From NCBI RefSeq assembly GCF_021083305.1, contig NZ_JAJFAY010000002.1, forward strand, positions 124,001 to 188,000: a DNA stretch of 64,000 nucleotides, given 5' to 3'. The translations under genes and the position numbers were made by a program. Within the stretch, counting starts at the first letter, position 1. Each line of letters starts with the position of its first letter. Shown here one piece after another: positions 37,632 to 45,280 of the stretch. The DNA is from Haladaptatus sp. DYF46. GTDB taxonomy: Archaea; Halobacteriota; Halobacteria; Halobacteriales; Haladaptataceae. Below the pieces are notes generated by a model. It ran no database searches and was not told where the DNA came from. It saw only the letters and a list, made by a program, of their open reading frames with translations.

Positions 37632-38092
37632 TAGTTGTCGACCTCCTCAAGGATGAGTTCGACGTCGACCTCGGGCGTGTTCCACGCGGATGCGCGGCCG
37701 AACGCTCGGGGTTTTCGTCCCTGCACTTCGCCGACCTTGTGGGCGGCGACGTGCATGATTTCCATCGATTCGCCGTCGAACCCTTGGGCGTCCGCGTTCG
37801 CGGTGACGTTATCGAGGAGTTCGATAAACGCCTTGCTCGCCTTCTCGGGGTAGCGACCTGCGTCCCAGCCGTCGATGTCCGAACGGTGGCCGACGCCGCT
37901 GTTGTGCTGCTTAAACGGCACCGACCGCTCTTCGTTCACGACCTGCTGGAGGTACGCTTTCGCGTCCCCGGCGGTTTTGCCCTTTATCGCTCGGGCAATC
38001 GCCTTACTGTGCTTGTGGCTCATGTGCCGATCTCGGAGCATCCCCTTGGCGGTGGTGTCCGGGTCGGCATCGACGCTGTAGCTGATTCCCAT
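37631..38092 (-). CDS. rpl22: 50S ribosomal protein uL22
   Basis: 153 aa. Starts MGISYSVDADPDTTAKGML and has the archaeal pattern HSKAIARAIKGKTAGDAKAYL with the extended loop (RKPRAFGRASAWNTPEVDVEL) that lines the exit tunnel. Three bp after uS19. Confidence 0.97.
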   Translation of the reverse strand: MGISYSVDADPDTTAKGMLRDRHMSHKHSKAIARAIKGKTAGDAKAYLQQVVNEERSVPFKQHNSGVGHRSDIDGWDAGRYPEKASKAFIELLDNVTANADAQGFDGESMEIMHVAAHKVGEVQGRKPRAFGRASAWNTPEVDVELILEEVDN

Positions 38093-38095
38093 GGT

Positions 38096-38521
38096 TTATT
38101 TGAGTGGCACGAACTTCGAGGAGCGGGTCGCACCGATTCCCGCTTGTCCGTGTTCGACCGAGTTGCGGGTCAGCTGGAACTCACCGAGGTAGTGTCCCAA
38201 CATCTCCGGCTCGATTCGCACGCGCTCGAAGTCGCTGCCGTTGTAGACGGCGAACGTCTTGTCGATGAACGACGGGAGCACGGGCATGTCGCGCAGGTGC
38301 GTCCGAATCGGGCTGTTCGCCGATTCTTGCTCGGTCTTCTCCTGGGCTTTGTCGAGCAGTTTCTCCTGCTCGACGGTCAACCCGCGAAGGATGCTTCGCC
38401 GCATTCGTGCGGGCAGCAGTTCCGCGACTTCCTCAAGACTCATGTCCTGCAGTTCGTCGAGATCGTAGCCGCGATAGGTGAACTCACCCTCGCGTCCTGT
38501 TCGATAATCGCTTCCGCTCAT
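38096..38521 (-). CDS. rps19: 30S ribosomal protein uS19
   Basis: 141 aa. Begins [18 protein letters not shown]; contains [20 protein letters not shown] and [19 protein letters not shown], the uS19 signature. Overlaps the uL2 stop by 4 bp. Confidence 0.97.
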   Translation of the reverse strand: MSGSDYRTGREGEFTYRGYDLDELQDMSLEEVAELLPARMRRSILRGLTVEQEKLLDKAQEKTEQESANSPIRTHLRDMPVLPSFIDKTFAVYNGSDFERVRIEPEMLGHYLGEFQLTRNSVEHGQAGIGATRSSKFVPLK

Positions 38522-39240
38522 TTGTTACCTCCGCGTCCGGTTCGCTTGGACGCGATGTCTCCGACCTTTCGTCCCGGCGGAGCGTCCCGGGAGACGCTCT
38601 TCGGGCGTCCGGGGTGCTGGCGGCCACCGCCACCGAACGGGTGGTCCACGGCGTTCATCGCCACACCACGCACGTTCGGCCACTTGGTGCCGCGCGCCTT
38701 CATTTTGTGATACTTGTTACCGGCCTTGACCATCGGTTTCTCCGTCCGTCCGCCACCGGCGACGACGCCGATGGTGGCACGGCACTGGGGCGAGAGTCGT
38801 CGGACTTCGCCGCTCGGGAGTTCCACGATGGCGGCCTCTCGGTCGTGCGTGATGAGGTTCGCACCGACGCCGGATGCGCGGGCGAACTTGCCGCCGTCTC
38901 CGGGCTGGCGCTCGACGTTGCACACCGGAACCCCTTCCGGGATCTCGGCGAGCGGGAGCGTGTTGCCCGGCTTGATTTCGGCGGAAACGCCGACCTGAAT
39001 CTCCTCTCCGACGCCGACGCCTTCGGGTGCGAGGACGAGTCGCTGGTCGCCGTCCTCGAACTCGATGGCCGCGACGGGGGCACTGCGGGCGGGGTCGTGT
39101 TCGATACCCACGACCGTCCCGGTGACCAAGTCGCTGTCTTCGGCGTTCTTGTGGCTCAGTTCTGCTTTGTATCGGTGCGACGGAGCACGGAAAGTCGGTC
39201 CTCCGCGTCCACGTCGCTGTCCCTGAATCCTTCGTCCCAT
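38518..39240 (-). CDS. rpl2: 50S ribosomal protein uL2
   Basis: 240 aa. Starts [20 protein letters not shown] and ends with the uL2 tail [20 protein letters not shown] followed by KRTGRGGNK. It supports peptidyl transfer and includes the conserved histidine of AVDHPFGGG. Two bp after uL23. Confidence 0.97.
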   Translation of the reverse strand: MGRRIQGQRRGRGGPTFRAPSHRYKAELSHKNAEDSDLVTGTVVGIEHDPARSAPVAAIEFEDGDQRLVLAPEGVGVGEEIQVGVSAEIKPGNTLPLAEIPEGVPVCNVERQPGDGGKFARASGVGANLITHDREAAIVELPSGEVRRLSPQCRATIGVVAGGGRTEKPMVKAGNKYHKMKARGTKWPNVRGVAMNAVDHPFGGGGRQHPGRPKSVSRDAPPGRKVGDIASKRTGRGGNK

Positions 39241-39242
39241 TA

Positions 39243-39494
39243 TCAGAACACCCCGATTCGGGAGGCGACGTCCTGTGCGTCGTCGTCGTCCGACAACGAG
39301 ACGGTCGCCTTCTTTTTACCGTTCATCGTGACTTGGGTGTTGATCTTCTCGATGGTGACATCGTAGCGGTCCTCGATCTCGTCGCGGATCTCCGGCTTCG
39401 TCGCGTCGAGCGAGACGATGAACTGGAGCTTGTTGTCGAAGTCCATCTCGTTCATCGCCTTCTCCGTAACCCACGGATATTCCACTATACTCAT
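39243..39494 (-). CDS. rpl23: 50S ribosomal protein uL23
   Basis: 83 aa. Starts MSIVEYPWVTEKAMNEMDFDN, the short archaeal form, with the DKRYDVTIEKINTQVT-type segment (DRYDVTIEKINTQVTM). Located at the exit tunnel where SRP binds. Its start overlaps the uL4 stop by 4 bp. Confidence 0.97.
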   Translation of the reverse strand: MSIVEYPWVTEKAMNEMDFDNKLQFIVSLDATKPEIRDEIEDRYDVTIEKINTQVTMNGKKKATVSLSDDDDAQDVASRIGVF

Positions 39495-40237
39495 CGGTCC
39501 GCCACCTCTTCGAGTGCGCTTTCGGTCCAGACGGTCAGTCGTCCTGCCTGCGTCCCGGGCGCGAGGTCTTCTGCGTTGACCTCACGCGCCGTCGCGACGT
39601 CGGCACCGGCGAGGTTTCGCGCTGCGCGCGATGGTTCCTCGCTGGTGACGAACAGGATCGATTTGGGCGTCTTGTACTTGCGGCCACGGGTCTTCCCGCG
39701 TCCGGCACGGATCTTCTTGTTGTCCTCCGCGCGTGCGATGTCGGCGTCGATGCCGACCGCTTCGAGGAAGGAGACGACCTCTTGGGTCTTCACGAGGTCT
39801 TCGAAGTCGTCGCTCACGACGAGGGGGAGTTCCGTGTCCTCGTCGAAGTCGTGTCCGCGCTCCGCGACGCGTTCCGCGTCCGTGGTCGCCGCGATGGCGC
39901 TCCGGACCGCGAGTTTTCGCTCCTTCTTGTTGATCGAGAGGGAGCGGTCTTTCTCCGCTTTCGGCGGGTGTGCGACACGGCCGCCCACGGTGAACGGAAC
40001 GCGAGCACCCCGTCCGTTGGTTCGCGGGACGTGGGCCATACCGCGGCCACTGCCCGGCGACTCGGCGGAGGTACGCATCCCGGCGTGGGGGTCGGTACCG
40101 TAGTCCTGTTTCCGGTTTGCCTGTGCGGCGAGCACGGCACGCTTGATGAGGTCGGTGCGGACGGTCGTGTCGAACACGTCCGGCAGGTCGACCGTATCTG
40201 CGTCCTCGCCGTTCAGGTCACGTACTGTTGCCTGCAT
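39491..40237 (-). CDS. rpl4: 50S ribosomal protein uL4
   Basis: 248 aa. The archaeal/eukaryal form: N-terminal MQATVRDLNGEDADTVDLPDV, the central exit-tunnel loop (GSGRGMAHVPRTNGRGARVP) and C-terminal SKLTVWTESALEEVADR-type ending. It can be an autoregulator of S10 operons in bacteria, unproven here. Starts 3 bp after uL3. Confidence 0.97.
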   Translation of the reverse strand: MQATVRDLNGEDADTVDLPDVFDTTVRTDLIKRAVLAAQANRKQDYGTDPHAGMRTSAESPGSGRGMAHVPRTNGRGARVPFTVGGRVAHPPKAEKDRSLSINKKERKLAVRSAIAATTDAERVAERGHDFDEDTELPLVVSDDFEDLVKTQEVVSFLEAVGIDADIARAEDNKKIRAGRGKTRGRKYKTPKSILFVTSEEPSRAARNLAGADVATAREVNAEDLAPGTQAGRLTVWTESALEEVADR

Positions 40238-40240
40238 GGA

Positions 40241-41257
40241 TTATCCCTGGTTGGACTCCGTACTTACGTAGCGCACCTCGGGGTCGAGGCGCGGTTGGTC
40301 GGTCGGTCGAACGGCAGGGCGGAAGCGCACGAGGCGCTTGTTCGGGCCCGGCACCGAACCCTTGATGAGCGCGTACGGACCATCGACCTCGCCGTAGTTG
40401 ACGAAGCCACCGTCGACGGAGGCCTCGTCGTCGTCGCCGAGGTCGATGAGACGCTTGTTGAGTTCGGTACGCTGGTGGTACCCCATCTGACCCAACTGCG
40501 GAACCGTCGAGCGAACGCGCGACGGATTCCACGGGCCGAGGTTACCGATGCGGCGTCTCCAGCCTTGGCGGGCGTGTTTGCCCTTCCGCTTCTGGACGCC
40601 CCATCGCTTGACGGGACCCTGCGTTCCTTTTCCTTTCGTGACGCCGCTGGTGTCGAGGTACTCGCCTGCGCGGAACACGTCAGTGATGTCGTGTTCCCCG
40701 CCGTCTTCGAGTAGCTCGAGGGCGAAGTCGGCGCGGTCCTCGAGGGAGCCGCCGCCGATTCGCGTTTCCATGACGTCCGGTCGTTTCTTCGGTACGTTCT
40801 TGAGGTCGCTGGGGACGGTGTGGGTGATGACCCGGAGGTCTGCCACGTCGCCCGCCTCGATGGCCGCGCGGAGGTCTTCCTCCGCGCCGTCGGCGTCGTG
40901 GTTCTCCGGAACGTTGAGCGTGCGGCCGAGTTCGTCGTGGAACTCCGAACCCCACACTTCCGTCAGTGGTTTCTTCCCGTACGGCGTGTCTTCGTAGGCT
41001 CGAAGAGCGACGGCCCGCATCGGGGGCGTTTCGACGATGGTGACCGGTACGGTCTCCTCCATCCCTTCGCGGGGGGAGTTTGCCTCGTCGTTGACCATCA
41101 CCACGTGGGTCATTCCTGCCTTGTAACCCGCGAATCCCTGCAGCGACGGCTGACCGTCACTGTCGGGCCACGAGTTGAAGCGCGGAACTTCGCTCGTCGC
41201 GCGCTTTCGGGGGCCGAAGCCCAGCGAACCTTTGCGTGGTCTGCTTGTTTCTGGCAT
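40241..41257 (-). CDS. rpl3: 50S ribosomal protein uL3
   Basis: 338 aa, the archaeal/eukaryal length. Starts MPETSRPRKGSLGFGPRKRA; contains GYKAGMTHVVMVNDEAN and the W-finger region GVTKGKGTQGPVKRWGVQKRK that reaches the peptidyl transferase centre. First ribosomal gene of the superoperon after the SPOUT gene. Confidence 0.97.
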   Translation of the reverse strand: MPETSRPRKGSLGFGPRKRATSEVPRFNSWPDSDGQPSLQGFAGYKAGMTHVVMVNDEANSPREGMEETVPVTIVETPPMRAVALRAYEDTPYGKKPLTEVWGSEFHDELGRTLNVPENHDADGAEEDLRAAIEAGDVADLRVITHTVPSDLKNVPKKRPDVMETRIGGGSLEDRADFALELLEDGGEHDITDVFRAGEYLDTSGVTKGKGTQGPVKRWGVQKRKGKHARQGWRRRIGNLGPWNPSRVRSTVPQLGQMGYHQRTELNKRLIDLGDDDEASVDGGFVNYGEVDGPYALIKGSVPGPNKRLVRFRPAVRPTDQPRLDPEVRYVSTESNQG

Positions 41258-41261
41258 CGTA

Positions 41262-42104
41262 TCACTCGATGTTGAGGGTAAGGCTCGCGAGGGAGGCGAA
41301 CATCGCTTCTTCAGTTCGTATGACCTCGCTGCCTTGATTCGGAACCGTATTCAGCCAGAGGTCGAACCGGGCTGGTACGCCGGATTCGACCGCGGAGATA
41401 CCTTCGGGGGACACCCCGAATATCTCCGGCAGTCCTCGACCTGGCGAGCCGAACGCGACTGTCATTCCGTCGCGTTCGGTTCGCGTGACGACTTCGCCGA
41501 GTCGTTCGACGGAGAGCGGTTCTCCGTGACGCGACGTGGCGATCGTAACGCCAGCATCGTCGCGGTCGAGGGCCGCCGAGAGGTCCATGCGCATCACTGT
41601 GAGCCCCGGGATGGGGTCGTCCACGAGCTTCGCACGGACCGGTCTTCTCGAAGAGATCCTGACGGTAACGCGTTCCCCCTCGTCGACCGTCATTTGCGAC
41701 GGAACGACGAGTGAGATCGGGTGTTGCAGTCCGCAATTGACCCGAACGCGCCCTTCAGGTCCGACCTCGGTCACGATTCCCTGTCTTAACGACCCCGAAC
41801 TCTGTGATTCGAGGCCGGTCTGCGATGATGCGCGGAGCGGCGGTAGGATGCCCGCATACTCCAATTCGTCCCGCCTCCCGAATGCCTCCTTTCGAAGGTA
41901 GGGCGGTGTGGCGGCGTACTTCAGTATGGTTTCGACGAATCCAGCGCCCCACTTCCGTTCGCCTTCCCCGTCGGGGAAGACGACCAAGCGGTCCGCCCGG
42001 AACACGGTCGCCGCGCGGGCGACGTAGCCGATTTTGCGAGTTGCCTCGCGTTTGTCTTCGGCTTCCCGGACGAGGGACGATGGGACGAGTATGCTGACGG
42101 TCAT
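41262..42104 (-). CDS. SPOUT-superfamily RNA methyltransferase (DUF171, putative uridine-N3)
   Basis: 280 aa. Starts MTVSILVPSSLVREAEDKREA and has an alpha/beta knot of the SPOUT class with TGLESQ and a C-terminal glycine loop FGSPGRGLPEIFG that would bind SAM. An OB-like insert lies mid-protein. This family is consistently encoded just upstream of rpl3 in haloarchaea and is predicted to methylate rRNA. Upstream of it lie AT-rich promoter-like sequences for the whole superoperon. Confidence 0.87.
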   Translation of the reverse strand: MTVSILVPSSLVREAEDKREATRKIGYVARAATVFRADRLVVFPDGEGERKWGAGFVETILKYAATPPYLRKEAFGRRDELEYAGILPPLRASSQTGLESQSSGSLRQGIVTEVGPEGRVRVNCGLQHPISLVVPSQMTVDEGERVTVRISSRRPVRAKLVDDPIPGLTVMRMDLSAALDRDDAGVTIATSRHGEPLSVERLGEVVTRTERDGMTVAFGSPGRGLPEIFGVSPEGISAVESGVPARFDLWLNTVPNQGSEVIRTEEAMFASLASLTLNIE

Positions 42105-42275
42105 ACCGTTACGCTTCGACGCCTCATCACTAGACTGTAGCGAAGTTTTCGTACTGACGGTTAAAAGAGTGCCGCTTCGGATTTAGGCGCGTGACGTATT
42201 CACACGCCCCAAATCATCGAAATCAAGAGGAATTTGAGAGTGAGTTTCACACGTGCAGCACACCAACTCGCAAGT

Positions 42276-42281
42276 CTTATA
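42276..42281 (+). promoter_or_regulatory. TATA-like box of the first tRNA-Gly
   Basis: CTTATA lies 42 bp before the tRNA 5' end, which allows initiation about 15-18 nt upstream of it. Confidence 0.5.
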
Positions 42282-42317
42282 CAGTAGTCGGGAATACGAA
42301 AAGGTGCAAGCAACCCT

Positions 42318-42388
42318 GCGCTGGTAGTGTAGTGGTATCACGTGACCTTGCCATGGTCACAACCTGGGTTCAAATCCCAGCCAGCGCA
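42318..42388 (+). tRNA. tRNA-Gly(GCC), copy 1
   Basis: 71 nt without CCA. The acceptor pairs GCGCTGG/CCAGCGC with discriminator A at 42388. The D-arm is GTGTAGTGGTATCAC, the anticodon stem TGACC/GGTCA flanks the loop TTGCCAT (anticodon GCC), and the T-arm is CTGGG-TTCAAAT-CCCAG. Identical to the copy at 43394-43464. It is followed by the composite element described at 42389-42560. Confidence 0.97.
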
Positions 42389-42560
42389 CTTCTATCGCGA
42401 GCAACTCGGCGAGCACCGCCTAGCGTGTGCTCGCCCAAACGCGAGCGATGAAATCGCAACTAGTGATTTGAATCCTGCAAGTCGCATGCCCGGAAGCGCA
42501 ACGACCGGAGAGTGAGCATCCCGGAACGTCTTGCTCTGGTTCACAATCCCAGCAACCATA
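42389..42560 (+). repeat. Post-tRNA composite element, Gly copy 1
   Basis: After the tRNA come hairpin 1 (GGCGAGCAC/GTGCTCGCC, 42408-42435), an inverted T-loop-like GATTTGAATC (42465-42474), hairpin 2 (GCAAGTCG at 42477-42484 with CGTCTTGC at 42527-42534, one T-T mismatch) and then a T-arm-like fragment (GGTTCACAATCCCAGCAACC, about 42538-42557) similar to the tRNA 3' end. The same order occurs after the other two tRNAs in the window. Confidence 0.7.
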
Positions 42561-42612
42561 CTCCTGCCGAATTTACAATCGCTACTGTACGCGAAAGAAT
42601 TTCGAGACCGGG

Positions 42613-42822
42613 TTACTCACTACGGAGTTTACGCACGCTCTCGACGAAACCTCCGACGGTCAACAGAAGTAGCACGGTTGCCAACACCCAGCCGACTAAC
42701 CCAAGGCCACGCGCTTCGAGCGCTGGCAGCAACCACAATACCGTAGCTATCAGTGCGAACGCAATAATTCCATTCCCGGCCCGGACGGTCCACCAGTATG
42801 CATCCGTTGTGTGTTTGAGCAT
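42613..42822 (-). CDS. Small two-helix membrane protein, unknown
   Basis: 69 aa from the ATG at 42822 (MLKHTTDAYWWTVRAGNG). Two strongly hydrophobic helices (IIAFALIATVLWLLPALEA, GLVGWVLATVLLLLTVGGFV) end in a basic tail. No family is recognised. It lies inside the tRNA-Gly island, 18 bp after the three-way-junction palindrome, so its expression may be affected by it. Base composition is slightly less GC-rich than the neighbours. Confidence 0.6.
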   Translation of the reverse strand: MLKHTTDAYWWTVRAGNGIIAFALIATVLWLLPALEARGLGLVGWVLATVLLLLTVGGFVESVRKLRSE

Positions 42823-42840
42823 GGCTGAAGGATCGTCCCC

Positions 42841-42889
42841 GCGTAGACCACCGAACAAGGTGGTTCGGGGCTATCGCCCCGTTCTACGC
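42841..42889. repeat. Perfect three-way-junction palindrome
   Basis: Outer stem GCGTAGA/TCTACGC encloses two arms: CCACC-GAACAA-GGTGG and CGGGGC-TATC-GCCCCG. All 18 pairs are Watson-Crick. An alternative helix CCGAAC/GTTCGG (42851-42868) is mutually exclusive with the first arm. It lies between the 34-codon ORF and the 69-aa membrane gene. Confidence 0.7.
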
Positions 42890-42891
42890 TT

Positions 42892-42996
42892 CTACCATAT
42901 TCCAGCGAGCTTCAGGACGAACGCTGCGATGGCAGCGAGTTGAGCGAGGAGTTTCGCCCATCCCTGAATTTCGTTGGGGGGACTTGGTGGAGTCAT
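42892..42996 (-). CDS. 34-codon hydrophobic peptide ORF with start codon in a hairpin loop
   Basis: From the ATG at 42996: MTPPSPPNEIQGWAKLL then AQLAAIAAFVLKLAGIW and TAG (cta at 42892). A short proline-rich head and one membrane-length helix. The start codon sits in the 7-nt loop of a perfect hairpin GGTGGAGT/ACTCCACC (42986-43008). An AT-rich TATA-like stretch is just upstream on the minus strand (43010-43040). The form recalls small toxin-like or membrane-acting peptides, but no family is known. Confidence 0.4.
   Translation of the reverse strand: MTPPSPPNEIQGWAKLLAQLAAIAAFVLKLAGIW
42981..42995. repeat. Direct repeat GACTTGGTGGAGTCA, copy A
   Basis: The same 15-mer recurs at 43103-43117, 122 bp away. 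Copy A spans the start of the 34-codon ORF; on the minus strand copy B would start a TTG frame with the same first codons (TPPSP) that then diverges. Confidence 0.7.
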
Positions 42997-43393
42997 TCCG
43001 ACTCCACCTAATACTATACACTATATTCTATTAAAACATATCATTGTGTTGTCTGGAAAGCGGGCGATACATTTTCAAACGTTGCCCGCGAAAAGCGAAA
43101 CGGACTTGGTGGAGTCAATCGGGGAGGCTTCCCCGGTTTACCCATCACTCAACATCCTCAGAGAGGTTTCTCGGTTGGGCTGCTAACCCGTATGAGCAAG
43201 ACTTCTATAACCGCTCTCTTGTCACCGGAGAGACGTACGACACCGCTTGTGTTGCCCACGTCTGAGTACGATTACCGCAACCTACCGCGTCGAAATCATG
43301 TCGCCTCGAAACCACCCTGTCACCTCGCTTGCGTAATGCATTTATACCCACGCGTGGCAAGATGGTAATGTCGCAACAAGCGACGAACGAAAC
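42997..43393. other. Intergenic region of the tRNA island
   Basis: 397 bp with no supported gene. It holds an AT-rich stretch (43008-43045) that may be the promoter of the 34-codon ORF, a second GACTTGGTGGAGTCA copy at 43103-43117, a CGGGGA/TCCCCG hairpin (about 43120-43135), and the tRNA-Gly promoter TTTATACC near 43341. Confidence 0.5.
43341..43348 (+). promoter_or_regulatory. TATA box of tRNA-Gly copy 2
   Basis: TTTATACC lies 46-53 bp upstream of the tRNA 5' end, in line with a leader of roughly 20-27 nt. Confidence 0.55.
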
Positions 43394-43464
43394 GCGCTGG
43401 TAGTGTAGTGGTATCACGTGACCTTGCCATGGTCACAACCTGGGTTCAAATCCCAGCCAGCGCA
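43394..43464 (+). tRNA. tRNA-Gly(GCC), copy 2
   Basis: 71 nt, identical in every base to 42318-42388. The acceptor stem GCGCTGG/CCAGCGC, discriminator A at 43464. Followed by the related composite element at 43465-43611. Confidence 0.97.
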
Positions 43465-43611
43465 TTTTTCGAACTCACGACGGCGAGCACCGCGAGTCGT
43501 CGGTGAGAAAGATGTGCACTGGATTCGAATGAGACCAGACGCAGGCCTGTGAACGAACGCTAGTGAGTGAGCAGGGCCGTCTGGGCGTAGTTCACAATCC
43601 CAGCCAGCGCA
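43465..43611 (+). repeat. Post-tRNA composite element, Gly copy 2
   Basis: Hairpin 1 (CTCAC...GTGAG, 43474-43507), inverted T-loop-like GGATTCGAAT (43521-43530), hairpin 2 with a perfect 7-bp stem CCAGACG (43535-43541)/CGTCTGG (43578-43584), then a tRNA-3'-like segment GTTCACAATCCCAGCCAGCG (from 43590). That segment has CCAGCGCA, the tRNA acceptor end. Confidence 0.75.
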
Positions 43612-43673
43612 CTTCTCCCGTTCACGCATTGGACCCGCCAACAATTTTCTACCAGTGAGTAGTACCCACACCC

Positions 43674-44123
43674 ATGCAGGGGCTTCGGTGGGTGCAGATG
43701 ACGGACGAAGAGCTGAACGACTTCCTCGGAATCGGCGGAACCGGTGTCGTCTCGTTTTCGACGCCCGACTCGGACCCGCCGTTCACGTTACCGATATCGT
43801 ACGGCTACTACGCCGAGACGGGTGATTTCTACTTCCGGTTCTCGTTTCCCCCGAACAGCGAAAAGGAGGCGTTGCTCGACGACCCGATTTCGTTCGTCAC
43901 GTACGAGAAGACGGACGGGGGATATCGGAGCGTCGTCGCGAGCGGGTATCTGGAGGAGGTGGCCGACCTGCCGTACGATTCGGCCGTCGCCCAGCGCATG
44001 TGGGAGGTGGATATTCCGCTGGTGGACATCTTCGAACGACCGCCCGAGGACGTGACGTTTCGTCACTTCCATCTCGACCCGGACGATTTGACTGGACGCA
44101 AGGAAGTGAGCTCGAAGGAGTGA
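43674..44123 (+). CDS. Pyridoxamine 5'-phosphate oxidase-like FMN-binding split-barrel protein
   Basis: 149 aa. The split-barrel pattern GTGVVSFSTPDSDPPFTLPIS and FRFSFPPNSEKEALLDD fits the flavin/heme-binding PNPOx-like family that is common in haloarchaea. The substrate is unknown. Start at 43674 (MQGLRWVQMTDEE) or an internal ATG at 43698. Follows the tRNA element by 62 bp. Confidence 0.83.
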   Translation: MQGLRWVQMTDEELNDFLGIGGTGVVSFSTPDSDPPFTLPISYGYYAETGDFYFRFSFPPNSEKEALLDDPISFVTYEKTDGGYRSVVASGYLEEVADLPYDSAVAQRMWEVDIPLVDIFERPPEDVTFRHFHLDPDDLTGRKEVSSKE

Positions 44124-44197
44124 CAGTACAAACGTCACAAAACTGCCCACAATACTCTTGCCCGAATCCGTCCTTCTGAGTATCGAGGTGGGGGAGA

Positions 44198-44830
44198 ATG
44201 AGTGACACACAAGACGAACGGCCAGCGCGGATGTTCTTCACACAAAACGACATCGCGGACGACGAGCGACGGGCGCTCGTGGAACTGCTGAATCAGACGC
44301 TCGCGGACACGACGGACCTGCTGACGCAGACGAAGTACGCCCACTGGAACGTGAAGGGACAGAACTTCTACCAACTCCACCTGCTGTTCGACGAGTTGGC
44401 GGACGAACTGTTCGAACACGGCGACGATATCGCGGAGCGGGCGACCGCACTCGGCGGCGAGGCGCGGGGAACGGTTCGGATGGCGGCGACGAACTCGCGG
44501 ATCCCCGAGATACGGACGAACGCCGTGACCGGTTTGGAGTACGTCGAAGCGCTGGCAAACAACCTCGCGCTTCACGCCGCGAACCTCCGGGGTGGCATCG
44601 ATGCCGCGATTTCACATGGGGATCAGGATACCGCCGACCTGCTGACCGAACTCTCGCGCGAGGTGGACAAATACCTCTGGTTCCTCGAAGCGCACCTCCA
44701 GCGGGAGCCGATACAGTCGACCAACGGGCGGAGGGAACCGGAAGCACCGCCGCAAAACCAAAATCAAAATCCGGAAGCACCGCAACCGGAACCGCGGCGA
44801 TACGAACAGGGACCGCAATCGACGCGATAG
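44198..44830 (+). CDS. dpsA: Dps family ferritin-like protein (DNA protection, iron storage)
   Basis: 210 aa. Four-helix ferritin fold with the Dps inter-subunit ferroxidase residues: TKYAHWNVKGQNFYQLH and ELFEHGDDIAERATALGG. It oxidises Fe(II) with peroxide and stores iron. The C-terminal ~30 residues are a Q/N/P-rich tail (EAPPQNQNQN..), longer than in other haloarchaeal Dps. A Shine-Dalgarno GAGGTGGGGG is just upstream. Confidence 0.94.
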   Translation: MSDTQDERPARMFFTQNDIADDERRALVELLNQTLADTTDLLTQTKYAHWNVKGQNFYQLHLLFDELADELFEHGDDIAERATALGGEARGTVRMAATNSRIPEIRTNAVTGLEYVEALANNLALHAANLRGGIDAAISHGDQDTADLLTELSREVDKYLWFLEAHLQREPIQSTNGRREPEAPPQNQNQNPEAPQPEPRRYEQGPQSTR

Positions 44831-44918
44831 CGGTTCGGTCACGGGTTATTTTTCGCACGTCGTCCGAAGCTCCGGTGCAACCCACACGTTCAGGGAGATC
44901 GGGAACGAGGGGGAACGT

Positions 44919-45230
44919 ATGACGGTAATCGCACTGCTGTCGGTCGCACCGGTCACGGAGGGAAGCATGGCGAGCGAAGTCGCGAAGGCGGTCGACGCGC
45001 TCGACGAGTTCGACGTGTCCTACGAGACGAATCCCATGGGAACCGTCATCGAAGCCGATTCGGCGGACGAACTGTTCGCGGCGGCACAAGCCGCCCACGA
45101 GGCCGTCGACGGCGACCGCGTGAGTACGGTCCTCAAGATCGACGACAAGCGAGCGCGTGACCAACGGGCGCGCGAAAAAGTCGACGCGGTCGAAGCCGAA
45201 TTGGGGCGGGAAGCGAAACGGGAGCGCTGA
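44919..45230 (+). CDS. MTH1187 family thiamine-binding protein
   Basis: 103 aa. A ferredoxin-like DUF77 fold: MTVIALLSVAPVTEGSMASE, FDVSYETNPMGTVIEAD, and AAQAAHEAVDGDRVSTVLKI. Homologues bind thiamine or related pyrimidine compounds. The charged C-terminal helix is typical. Standing just before mch, but no metabolic link is evident. Confidence 0.88.
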   Translation: MTVIALLSVAPVTEGSMASEVAKAVDALDEFDVSYETNPMGTVIEADSADELFAAAQAAHEAVDGDRVSTVLKIDDKRARDQRAREKVDAVEAELGREAKRER

Positions 45231-45280
45231 CGCGGCCGCGAACCCGGAACGGTTTACCGGATGACCACCAATCCCGAGAC

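Noticed and set aside
42191..42451. 86-codon plus-strand frame over tRNA-Gly copy 1
   Set aside because: Covers the tRNA and its promoter and is not protein-like.
42976..43117. Insertion sequence ends
   Set aside because: The 15-mer direct repeat and hairpins could be IS remnants, but no transposase fragment or terminal inverted repeats were seen.
42389..43393. CRISPR array
   Set aside because: The repeats are few, unequal and not regularly spaced; they are hairpins and tRNA ends.
43414..43671. 85-codon minus-strand frame across tRNA-Gly copy 2 (contains KCAGWDLNPG)
   Set aside because: It is the antisense reading of the tRNA and its element; such false proteins are common at tRNA loci.
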